A stretch of DNA of 23,717 nucleotides, taken from positions 1 through 23,717 of the forward strand of contig JAUWZM010000040.1 of assembly GCA_030615365.1 (NCBI GenBank), written 5' to 3'. The translations under genes and the position numbers were made by a program. The notes below the pieces were generated by a model. The model was not told the DNA's origin, did not search any database, and saw only the letters and a list, made by a program, of their open reading frames with translations. Below are positions 7,474 to 14,244 of this stretch, one piece after another. This DNA is from Candidatus Aerophobota bacterium. Lineage in GTDB: Bacteria; Aerophobota; Aerophobia; Aerophobales; B3-G15. The first letter of the stretch is position 1. Every line of letters starts with the position of its first letter.

Positions 7474-8463
7474 TCACCTTAACACTTTCATCTTTGTGGA
7501 AGTCGGGTTCACAGAATCAACAATGGTTTGAGTAAAGGTATGTGAAATTGCCTTCTTTGGACATTTCCTCACGCAGTCCCCACATACGATACATTTTGAG
7601 GAATCTATTTTAAGAGATGTACCTGATATGGCCCCCACTTTACATACATTCTTACAAAGCCCACAATTCACACAAATGGAGCCTATCTTAACCTTAAAAA
7701 GGCTAACGCGCGAAAGAAGTGCCAAAAACGCACCCAATGGACACAGGTAGCGACAGAAAGGACGGTAGATTATTATTGATAACACAACAAGCATGAGAGT
7801 AAGGATAATGGATAAAGGAGTACCACCCCAGGTGAACAAAACTTTGAAAGGGGTGTAATCCTTAAGAATCACTTGTCCAGTAATAAGAACTCTCACCACA
7901 AGATATCCCAATACGATATATTTAACCTTGGCGAGATAACGATTCCAGGTATAGGGAATCTTCTGTGAAATCCTTTTAAAGTGTACCAGCTCTTGTATAG
8001 CTCCGAAAGGACAGATATAACCACAGAAAATTCTCCCGTATAGTAGAGTAGAAACAACAATGGTTAAAAAGAGAAACAGATAGCCTGTTTGCCATTTTAA
8101 AAATATGTTCTGTATGGCAGTTGATGGACAGAGAAACCCGTCTATATATAATCCCAGTATCGCTACGGAAGCGAACAAAATAGCTTTTCTGTACTTATAA
8201 CGAGTAGTGACCAGTACAATAAGTGCAACCCCTATAAATATCAAAAAGAGGATCAACTTAATCAATTGGCTATGAATGAAGTATCCCGTTTCCCCGTGTT
8301 GCTCAGTAGTGGGTAGATTGAAATTTTTTTCAACTTCTGAGGAACTGAATGTACTTCCCGAGCCAAAATCACCAGCATCTGTCGGCAAGGCATTGAATAA
8401 GAAACCTATAACAATGAGGAATATTACTATTCTAAACAGAGGATTCTTTTTATATATTCTCAT
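7474..8463 (-). CDS. Membrane polyferredoxin, NapH-like 4Fe-4S protein
   Basis: This 329-residue integral membrane iron-sulfur protein probably passes electrons across or along the membrane. I place the start at 8463 because AAAGGG lies 6 nt before that ATG, whereas the ATG at 8478 has no ribosome site. After an N-terminal hydrophobic segment come several TM helices with two copies of the polyferredoxin signature, FCGYICPFGA (C147, C151) and FCRYLCPLGA (C237, C241). Two C-terminal 4Fe-4S motifs follow: C264, C267, C270, C274 (with Lys where Pro is usual) and C291, C294, C297, C301. NapH, NosR-related and CcoG proteins share this design. It lies 43 bp after the exported protein at 8507-9172 and is probably cotranscribed from the ECF-type promoter at 9271-9299. 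No partner oxidoreductase is next to it, so the acceptor is unknown. Confidence 0.85.
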   Translation of the reverse strand: MRIYKKNPLFRIVIFLIVIGFLFNALPTDAGDFGSGSTFSSSEVEKNFNLPTTEQHGETGYFIHSQLIKLILFLIFIGVALIVLVTTRYKYRKAILFASVAILGLYIDGFLCPSTAIQNIFLKWQTGYLFLFLTIVVSTLLYGRIFCGYICPFGAIQELVHFKRISQKIPYTWNRYLAKVKYIVLGYLVVRVLITGQVILKDYTPFKVLFTWGGTPLSIILTLMLVVLSIIIYRPFCRYLCPLGAFLALLSRVSLFKVKIGSICVNCGLCKNVCKVGAISGTSLKIDSSKCIVCGDCVRKCPKKAISHTFTQTIVDSVNPTSTKMKVLR

Positions 8464-8506
8464 TTTATACCCTTTCATAGAATTTTCGCCAAAGATTTAA
8501 AACTTT

Positions 8507-9172
8507 TTATCTGCTATAATGGTCAAAGCGATAGAGAAAATCATCACTGACTATGAGCATTGGGATAGCCTCTTCTTTGTACATATAGAAATAAACTCCT
8601 ACCTCGTGCTCATACTTGTTCAACTTTTCTGGAATAAAGGGAAGACTTATCCCTATCCCCTCTACTGTTAATACATTTCCCTCTAAAATGGATTTCACAA
8701 AAACCTTCTCTATTTCAATTTTCGATTGTAAATCATAGGGATATTCTCCGCCCAGGGCAGTTTGCCAAACTCCATCCTCTTCCCCTTTTGTTACCTTGAT
8801 AGGTAAAATTTTTTCAGAGTAACCTTCCTTGGAGCAGTCTTTGAATATCTTCAAGAACCCCTCACCCGCAGAGCTAAGAGATACCTTAAACCACTTCTCA
8901 TATACCTGTGGACCGGTTTGCTCCCATTCAGTCTCACCCAGGATCTGGATATTTTCCCACTCAAACTGATAATCAAGAGGATCGTCTAATGTGCACTTTT
9001 TGTGGGTCTTCTCAACCTGTACACCTATCTCTCCCACAGTACCGATTTGAGCTTCTATCCCATCGTAATTGAAGGTAAACTCACAGGCTGACACAGAAAA
9101 AGGGGAAATAATCATCCCTATCAAAATCGAACCAAGGAAGAAAATAATTAACCTTACTGTTCTTTTTTTCAT
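8507..9172 (-). CDS. Exported protein of unknown function, first gene of the polyferredoxin unit
   Basis: I do not recognise this 221-residue protein. It has a clear signal peptide (1-29, cleavage near VSA before C30, with lipidation less likely), followed by a beta-rich extracytoplasmic domain with three cysteines (C30, C60, C112) that could form a disulfide or bind a metal. No transmembrane helix follows the signal. GGAG lies 8 nt before the ATG. Upstream is a copy of the promoter found at the ECF sigma gene. Its pairing with a membrane polyferredoxin suggests a periplasmic partner in an electron-transfer or reductive repair step, but that is only inference. Confidence 0.7.
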   Translation of the reverse strand: MKKRTVRLIIFFLGSILIGMIISPFSVSACEFTFNYDGIEAQIGTVGEIGVQVEKTHKKCTLDDPLDYQFEWENIQILGETEWEQTGPQVYEKWFKVSLSSAGEGFLKIFKDCSKEGYSEKILPIKVTKGEEDGVWQTALGGEYPYDLQSKIEIEKVFVKSILEGNVLTVEGIGISLPFIPEKLNKYEHEVGVYFYMYKEEAIPMLIVSDDFLYRFDHYSR

Positions 9173-9270
9173 CTCTCATCTCCTCGTATGATATGGTTAG
9201 TTTAGTCGCTGATTTTATATATTAGAATTTGTTCTTATTTTTAGAGAAAAATTATTCTCGTTTCATTTAT

Positions 9271-9299
9271 TAATACATCGTACGCGATAATTTATTTCA
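9271..9299 (-). promoter_or_regulatory. ECF-type promoter, copy 3 (exported protein and polyferredoxin)
   Basis: On the minus strand TGAAATAAA starts at 9299 and TGTATTA lies at 9277-9271, with 16 bp between TGAAAT and TGTATTA, exactly as at 5502-5530. The spacer sequences are unrelated, so the shared words are not explained by one long duplication. A leader of about 90 nt to the ATG at 9172 would result. Confidence 0.65.
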
Positions 9300-9342
9300 A
9301 ATGAAAGACATATCCCCTGTTCACTCTGCATTGACAGAAGAG

Positions 9343-9371
9343 TTGATAAAATTGTAAATATTTAATATAAT
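9343..9371 (+). promoter_or_regulatory. Sigma-70-type promoter for the radical SAM gene
   Basis: TTGATA at 9343-9348 and TATAAT at 9366-9371 are separated by 17 bp. Initiation near 9378 would give a leader of about 140 nt that contains the REPIN-like element at 9414-9498. It is divergent from the ECF-type promoter at 9271-9299. Confidence 0.6.
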
Positions 9372-9413
9372 CTACGAGATAGTCAAAATAGTCCTGTAGT
9401 CAAGCAAGCTCAT

Positions 9414-9498
9414 GTAGCCTGCTGATTTATCGGCGCATTAAATTCGCCCAATAAATTGGGCAGCTACAATTGCCAGAGAAAACAAGAATTTTAGAAAA
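9414..9498 (+). repeat. REPIN-like 85-bp element, copy 1
   Basis: This segment matches the reverse complement of 23160-23244 at 79 of 85 positions. It starts with GTAG, contains a hairpin around GATTTATC (GCTGATTTATCGGC), the spacer GCATTAAATTC and a second hairpin GCCCAATAAATTGGGC, then CTAC; about 30 bp of conserved flank follow. A GTAG foot beside palindromes, with a second one inverted, is the layout of REP/REPIN elements mobilised by RAYT transposases. A 12-bp piece at 9399-9410 (GTCAAGCAAGCT) also matches the third element at 19913-19924. The element ends 18 nt before the radical SAM ATG. Confidence 0.7.
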
Positions 9499-9516
9499 GT
9501 TAAACTATTGCAAAAA

Positions 9517-10872
9517 ATGAGGATTCTTCTTATAAATCCCTGGGTGTATGATTTTGCTGCGTATGATGAATGGATGAAGCCACTGGGGCTTTTATACATT
9601 GGCGCATTCCTTGAGAATTTTGGCTACCATGTTTCCCTTATCAACTGTATGGACAGACACCATCCTCTCTTAAAGAAAAAATTTGGCAAAAGGGCATCTA
9701 TTAACAGAAAATACGACTGCGGTAAGTTCTTCGGAGAAGTAGTAGAAAAGCCTGAACCACTTAAAGATGTTCCCAGAAACTACAAAAGATACGGTATTAC
9801 CCCTGACATTTTTGAGGAAGAGATAAGAAAAATTGAGTCTCCTGATATAATAGGGGTAAGCTCAGGTATGACATATTGGTATCCTGGTGTCTTTGAGGTA
9901 GTCAAGAAGGTGAAGTTACTTTTCCCCAGGGTTCCGATATTGTTAGGTGGGGTTTATGCTACCTTATGTGCTCAGCATGCCAAAAGATTTTCTGGAGCTG
10001 ACTATGTAATAGAAGGTAGAGGGGAGGTAAAGGTTTTAAAGATAGTCGATAATTTTGCTGGAGTAACGCGAGATTACTCAGTAATTTCTAATGAATTGGA
10101 TGAGCTTTCCTACCCTGCGTATCATCTTATGCAAAGAGTGTACTCGGTAAGTATGCTCACCTCCTTAGGGTGTCCTTTTCATTGCAGTTACTGTGCCTCT
10201 AAAATCCTTCAGCCTGTTTTCTATCAGAGAAGCCCTGAAAATGTAATTGAAGAAATAGACTACTACACTCGCAGATTCGAGGTAAAGGATATCGCCTTTT
10301 ACGATGATGCTCTTTTAGTAAATCCAGAGACGCATATTGTTCCTATTTTAGATAGTATAATTGAGCGATTTAAAAATATTCGATTTCATACACCAAATGG
10401 TCTGCATATAAGATATATAAATAGAAAAATAGCCAAAAATCTTTTTCAGGCGAACTTTAAAACTATCAGACTTTCCCTTGAAACGTCTCACTTTGAAAGA
10501 CAGAAGGATTCCTGCTATAAAACATCCAACCAGGATCTTATGGAAGCAGTGGATAATCTCAAAATAGCTGGATACAAGGGACAGGATATACAGATATATA
10601 TAATGATAGGGCTCCCTGGCCAGAATTTTAAAGAAATTATGGATACCATAAAATTTGTTCATAGTCTCAAGGTAAAGATATATTTAGTTGAATTTTCTCC
10701 TATTCCAGGGACTGAGGAATACAAAAAAGCGGTAAGAGGCTACAATTTTAACAAAGATGAACCACTTCTGCAGAATAATTCAATATTTCCTATGCAAACA
10801 GAGGATATGAATCGCAAAAAATTCTGGGAGATAAAAAACTATGCCACCAGGCTTAATGCTAATCTTGGATAG
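9517..10872 (+). CDS. B12-binding-domain radical SAM protein
   Basis: This 451-residue radical SAM enzyme has an N-terminal cobalamin-binding-like domain (about 1-160: MRILLINPW, LGLLYIGAFLENFGYHVSLIN, then ILLGGVYAT). The radical SAM barrel follows, with the cluster motif CPFHCSYC (C219, C223, C226) and the later segments FYDDALLVNP, RLSLET and IMIGLPGQ typical of the B12-type class (BchE/PhpK/HpnP relatives). The DxHxxG motif that binds the cobalamin tail is not seen. Substrate unknown; methyl transfer or ring chemistry is typical for the class. I chose the ATG at 9517; the upstream TTG at 9508 is a weak alternative and neither has a good ribosome site. The gene stands alone, with a promoter at 9343-9371 and the REPIN-like element in its leader. 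Confidence 0.85.
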   Translation: MRILLINPWVYDFAAYDEWMKPLGLLYIGAFLENFGYHVSLINCMDRHHPLLKKKFGKRASINRKYDCGKFFGEVVEKPEPLKDVPRNYKRYGITPDIFEEEIRKIESPDIIGVSSGMTYWYPGVFEVVKKVKLLFPRVPILLGGVYATLCAQHAKRFSGADYVIEGRGEVKVLKIVDNFAGVTRDYSVISNELDELSYPAYHLMQRVYSVSMLTSLGCPFHCSYCASKILQPVFYQRSPENVIEEIDYYTRRFEVKDIAFYDDALLVNPETHIVPILDSIIERFKNIRFHTPNGLHIRYINRKIAKNLFQANFKTIRLSLETSHFERQKDSCYKTSNQDLMEAVDNLKIAGYKGQDIQIYIMIGLPGQNFKEIMDTIKFVHSLKVKIYLVEFSPIPGTEEYKKAVRGYNFNKDEPLLQNNSIFPMQTEDMNRKKFWEIKNYATRLNANLG

Positions 10873-10978
10873 TAGCTCTATCTTGTATTTAATTGGATTG
10901 GCAAAATATTTCACATAAAAATTCACCGGCCGCATAACGGAGAAAAAAGGATTTTTCAGGATTGGGGATATTTTATGC

Positions 10979-11008
10979 TTGACGTTATCCTTATTTATAG
11001 TGTATAAT
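10979..11008 (+). promoter_or_regulatory. Strong sigma-70-type promoter of desulfoferrodoxin
   Basis: TTGACG (10979-10984) and a perfect TATAAT (11003-11008) are spaced 18 bp apart. Transcription would start near 11015, giving a leader of about 87 nt before the ATG at 11102. This is one of the best housekeeping promoters in the window and fits strong expression of an oxygen-defence gene. Nothing else was found in 10873-10978. Confidence 0.7.
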
Positions 11009-11101
11009 TACCGTAAATAGAGAATAACTAAGAATTACCTTGCTATACATGAAGCTTATAAAGCAATATGAAAATTCGCCCATAGAGGAGGTGTGTAGAA
11101 A

Positions 11102-11476
11102 ATGACGAAAAGATTGCAAATTTATAAGTGTGAGATATGTGGAAATATAGTGGAGGTTTTACACAAGGGTAAAGGACAACTCGTTTGTTGCGGGCAGCCA
11201 ATGAAACTTATAGAAGAAAAAACCCGAGAGGAAGGAAAAGAAAAACATCTTCCTGTAGTTTTAAAGATAAATAAAGGAATTAAGGTAAAAGTAGGTTCTA
11301 TCCCTCATCCAATGGAAGAGAAGCATTATATTGAATGGATTGAAGCTGAGGCCAATGGTCAAGTGTATCGCAAATTTCTTTCACCCGGTGACTTAGCGGA
11401 AGCAGAATTTCCCATAGAAGCAGAAGAAATAAACGTTCGCGAATATTGTAGTATTCATGGGTTATGGAAAACTTAA
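11102..11476 (+). CDS. dfx: Desulfoferrodoxin (superoxide reductase)
   Basis: This enzyme reduces superoxide to hydrogen peroxide in the cytoplasm without making oxygen, a defence typical of anaerobes. The 124 residues contain the N-terminal desulforedoxin-like rubredoxin site with C10, C13, C29 and C30, then the catalytic neelaredoxin domain with E47-K48-H49, H69, H75, C116 and H119. These are the four histidines and one cysteine of the active iron, each one position later than in the classical Desulfovibrio protein. Length and all ligands are intact. GAGGAGG lies 10 nt before the ATG. It is a single gene with its own promoter at 10979-11008. No rubredoxin or rubrerythrin gene lies beside it. 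The 218 bp that follow hold no gene. Confidence 0.96.
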   Translation: MTKRLQIYKCEICGNIVEVLHKGKGQLVCCGQPMKLIEEKTREEGKEKHLPVVLKINKGIKVKVGSIPHPMEEKHYIEWIEAEANGQVYRKFLSPGDLAEAEFPIEAEEINVREYCSIHGLWKT

Positions 11477-11664
11477 TTAAAAAAAATTAAAGATTGAAGG
11501 CAAAAGGCTACTTGTAGAAGGCACGATGATACCTTACCTGTTTTCACTTGCCGTGAGAACTAATCCTTTTTTGATCAGGAAGCATCTCTTATAGTAGGGC
11601 AAGACGAACGATTAGTGGCTTTATATGGCAGTTATGCAAGGAGATATAAATGTAAACTAAGAAG

Positions 11665-11688
11665 GAAAAATCACTACCAATGAGTAGT
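11665..11688 (-). terminator. Probable terminator of the acetyltransferase gene
   Basis: Reading leftwards, a short stem ACTAC/GTAGT (11684-11688 with 11673-11677, 6-nt loop) is followed by GATTTTT. It begins 7 nt past the stop codon at 11695. The stem is only 5 bp, so termination may be partial. Confidence 0.4.
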
Positions 11689-11694
11689 TAAGTT

Positions 11695-12924
11695 TTAGAA
11701 ATCCCAGTCCGGTTTTGGGCTGGGTAATCGCAGTACCCAATCGAGTTTTTCCAGAAGTTTCTGTGGTCCGGATAGCTGGTCAGTTACAGCCAGACCAGTT
11801 GCCGGCCGTACTCCAAACCACATGCGAGTAAAAGAGGCCACTGAGGCTACTAATGTAGGTAAAATCTTATTCGTGCCTGGCTCAGCATACGATGAAGGAC
11901 CTAATGTTACCACGTAGTTACCGGTTATACCGTGCCATGGTGCTTTCGCATCTAAAAGAGAATCAATAGGGTCACTCAGTTTAAGGTTGAATCGCACTTC
12001 ATCCTCTCGAAGATGAGTTCGCGCCATACACCCTGGCAAGTTACATATTCTCACCTGCCAATAAGCCGTAGCATGCATAATGCTTTTAAACCTGGACTTT
12101 TCGGTTATCAGGCTCTGCTTAAACGGTTTCTCAAGTAGATCCTGAAGTTGAATCCCCTGTGGTTCACGCATTCTCACTAACCGTACCTGATCACCCAGGT
12201 TTCTAATGAATGCCATCAACTCCAAAAATTGATTTGGAGTTCGAAAGGTCACCCATTTTATATTATAGGGACCTTCTTCCACGTTCTCAGCTTCACACCA
12301 GAAATGGTGAGTGAGTTCGTTAGCCGAGCCATCGCAATATCCAATGCCAAATCCATTTTTAGTGGAGAGCATCTCCGCACTGGTAACCTCGGGTGGGTTT
12401 AAATTGCAGGAGCCGTGACCACGAAGACGGGTAAGACGTGCGACATGCACCATCGCCCAATCATCAGTAGTGATACGGGACGGCACCCGAGGCCTAGTCC
12501 TAACACTGAGCTGTGAGGGATCAAAGGCAAGAACATGCTCGTAGCCACCGGTGCCAAAACCAAATTGGTTATAGTAACCCTGTTCAAACATTCCCAGACC
12601 AGAGACCAATGCCCCCTCAGCAGCCTCAATAGCTACCATCATTGCTGTTAATTGTTTTGCCATTCCCTGCCTGCGTGCAATCCGACTGGTGGTAACGCCC
12701 GCAAGGCCAGAAAATGGCAACTCCTCATTGAGATAGCGAATGGAACCAGGTATAGCGGTAACCAGACACTCAGCTTCGTTGTTGATAAGGGCAACTATAG
12801 TGCGACCACACTGAATATAAAGGTCCATTATTTCCTCTTTGCCCTTCTCAAGCCAGCCTATCTCGCGCCAGATTCTATACCCGGCCTTTTTATCCTTTTT
12901 GGGATCGTAATGACGATACTTCAT
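11695..12924 (-). CDS. Eis-like GNAT N-acetyltransferase
   Basis: This 409-residue protein has the Eis family layout: an N-terminal GNAT domain (about 1-140) with the acetyl-CoA loop SRIARRQGMAKQL at about 81-93 and the Eis-type signature GLGMFEQGYYNQFGFGTGGYEH, a second GNAT-like domain, and a C-terminal sterol-carrier-like domain ending in a WVLRLPSPKPDWDF tail. Family members acetylate lysines or amines of peptides and antibiotics; the substrate here cannot be told. A GGGG stretch lies about 9 nt before the ATG. Two other minus-strand genes (a decayed MGMT-family gene and a DUF3795-like gene) lie upstream, possibly in one transcript. Base composition is richer in GC than the ECF region. 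Confidence 0.88.
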   Translation of the reverse strand: MKYRHYDPKKDKKAGYRIWREIGWLEKGKEEIMDLYIQCGRTIVALINNEAECLVTAIPGSIRYLNEELPFSGLAGVTTSRIARRQGMAKQLTAMMVAIEAAEGALVSGLGMFEQGYYNQFGFGTGGYEHVLAFDPSQLSVRTRPRVPSRITTDDWAMVHVARLTRLRGHGSCNLNPPEVTSAEMLSTKNGFGIGYCDGSANELTHHFWCEAENVEEGPYNIKWVTFRTPNQFLELMAFIRNLGDQVRLVRMREPQGIQLQDLLEKPFKQSLITEKSRFKSIMHATAYWQVRICNLPGCMARTHLREDEVRFNLKLSDPIDSLLDAKAPWHGITGNYVVTLGPSSYAEPGTNKILPTLVASVASFTRMWFGVRPATGLAVTDQLSGPQKLLEKLDWVLRLPSPKPDWDF

Positions 12925-13073
12925 CTTAGAGTATCCCCTTTGAGTTAAAATTGAAGTAACTATTTAACAATTTCTTCACCCTCAATTTTTGTCCAATAAA
13001 TCTTGGCCCCAACTTTGCTTTTTTTGTTTATTTGCGTAAATTCGTGGCTGGATATTAATTAGAGTTTTTCTAA

Positions 13074-13307
13074 TCACAATCCTTTCATTAAATTTCTCTT
13101 ATGGAATCTATTTGGTAATAATCGGTAAAGGGACGCTTCTATTCCTTTTCTCATAACTTCATCCACGTCTTTCGGTGCTGGAATAACAACCGTACTTGGT
13201 CCCCATCTTTTACTCATCTTTTCAGTGATCTTTTCAACCTTTGGCAATCCTTTACTATCTGCCAATTTTTCTTGCCAGGATTTACGCTGTTTAGATTTTT
13301 TACTTAT
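13074..13307 (-). pseudogene. Decayed MGMT-family gene
   Basis: From 13304 to about 13116 the frame reads SKKSKQRKSWQEKLADSK, then GLPKVEKITEKMSKRWGP and VIPAPKDVDEVMRK. This matches, from memory of the family, the N-terminal third of the small O6-methylguanine-methyltransferase-like MGMT proteins (about 150 residues), which continue VPKGKLITINEIR. Here the frame instead runs into an unrelated 20-residue tail and stops. A shifted frame over the same bases reads QIDSIREI, close to the expected continuation, so a frameshift is likely. The expected start codon, 7 nt after a GAGGTG ribosome site, is ATA (13305-13307); the only in-frame canonical start is a TTG at 13265. The catalytic region is missing, so the gene is almost surely dead. 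Confidence 0.65.
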
Positions 13308-13348
13308 CTTTTCACCTCTGTGTTAATTAAACCTAACATTCGCTCAGC

Positions 13349-13693
13349 CTAAAAATCTTTCCTGATCTCCTCAAGAGTAACTTTTGCCTCAGACGCATGG
13401 TCAAAGAAATTATTTAGCTTTTCACAAACATAATCATCACAATAAGCACAATTTTTGACCTCTTTTTCCTGAGCACACTTCCTTATTTCACAAACTCTGC
13501 AGTAACTGAAAAGTCGGTCGCTTTCTAACAGGCATCCATCACAGTTAATGCCCTCTGGCTTAATCTCTTCGTTGAACTGCTTAGACCACATCTCAGCGAT
13601 TTTTTTCCTTTCATTGTCGTCATCTTTTTGGGTTGCTAAGAATGCAGGACATTCACTACAAGTTATTCCGCAAAAGGCAACCATTTTATCCAT
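13349..13693 (-). CDS. DUF3795-like Cys-rich protein
   Basis: This 114-residue cytoplasmic protein resembles the DUF3795 family, whose members begin MVAYCGLxCxxCPA; here MVAFCGITCSECPAFLAT. Further cysteine pairs follow, NCDGC and CRVCEIRKC, then NCAYCDDYVCEKL, giving over ten cysteines that probably hold zinc or an Fe-S cluster. Function is unknown in the family. I chose the ATG at 13693 because GGGAGGGG lies 8 nt before it; an ATG at 13711 lies inside that ribosome site. The decayed MGMT gene follows 41 bp downstream. Confidence 0.75.
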   Translation of the reverse strand: MDKMVAFCGITCSECPAFLATQKDDDNERKKIAEMWSKQFNEEIKPEGINCDGCLLESDRLFSYCRVCEIRKCAQEKEVKNCAYCDDYVCEKLNNFFDHASEAKVTLEEIRKDF

Positions 13694-13709
13694 AGTTCTC
13701 ACCCCTCCC

Positions 13710-13737
13710 ATTATAATCTGTTATCTCGAAGTTTCAA
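13710..13737 (-). promoter_or_regulatory. Possible promoter of the DUF3795-like gene
   Basis: On the minus strand TTGAAA (13737-13732) and TATAAT (13715-13710) are 16 bp apart. The -10 nearly touches the ribosome site (13702-13709), so the transcript would have almost no leader and might lose part of that site. This weakens the call. Confidence 0.35.
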
Positions 13738-13855
13738 AATTCAAATGCCCATCCTCGAACTCTTTTTATAGTACCACGATTCCAGGGGCATGAGAATCTT
13801 TTGTCAGGATTATCTCCATTTATTTAAATATCATTCATCTACCAGTTTGGTTATT

Positions 13856-13920
13856 ATTATAGTAGTTTAAAGCAAGAAGTCAAAATGATTATATCTGGGG
13901 TCAGGTCTTCAAGCTTGACA
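13856..13920 (+). repeat. 33-bp repeat copy B joined to a RAYT-associated-looking sequence
   Basis: 13856-13888 matches 7036-7068 at 30 of 33 positions. It continues into ATCTGGGGTCAGGTCTTC and then AAGCTTGACA, a style of sequence I associate with the borders of REP-associated tyrosine transposase (RAYT/Y1) genes. No transposase frame follows, so this would be a solo end or remnant. TCAAGCTTGA at 13909-13918 is a perfect palindrome. The rest of the gap to 14192 shows no gene, only AT-rich sequence and an isolated GGAGGGAGG with no frame after it. Confidence 0.5.
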
Positions 13921-14192
13921 AACAGCGCAGGTTCTTCAAACTGCCTTGAATAGAGATAGAAGATTGCACTACATTAGTAAAAATATCAAGCTTAGAACTG
14001 GAGGGTTATCTATTCTGTAATCAAAGGCAGAAAATATTACTTAGTAGTCTAAAAAAAAATTTATACTTGAGGCAAGAACATCTGAAGCTATAGTTGTGAG
14101 AAATCACAGGGAGTTTGAAAAGGAGGGAGGTGCTTTCTGAGTGAGCTATTCACAGCGATTAGTGAGCCTTTTATTAAATCTGAACTATTATC

Positions 14193-14238
14193 AAAAAAGA
14201 TAAGGAGTTAAGGTCTTACTTAACCCCTTATCTTTTTT
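14193..14238 (-). terminator. Strong intrinsic terminator after the tryptophan synthase gene
   Basis: AAAAAAGATAAGGAGTTAAG (14193-14212) pairs with CTTAACCCCTTATCTTTTTT (14219-14238) over almost its whole length, with a 6-nt loop. Read leftwards, the stem starts 7 nt after the stop codon at 14245 and ends in a U-run. It is symmetric, so it could also stop rightward transcripts. Confidence 0.85.
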
Positions 14239-14244
14239 TTGTAT

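Noticed and set aside
13031..13060. Further dispersed repeat with TAAATTCGTGGCTG
   Set aside because: The style resembles known intergenic CACGAATTTACGC-type repeats, but there is only one copy in the window, so it cannot be supported here.
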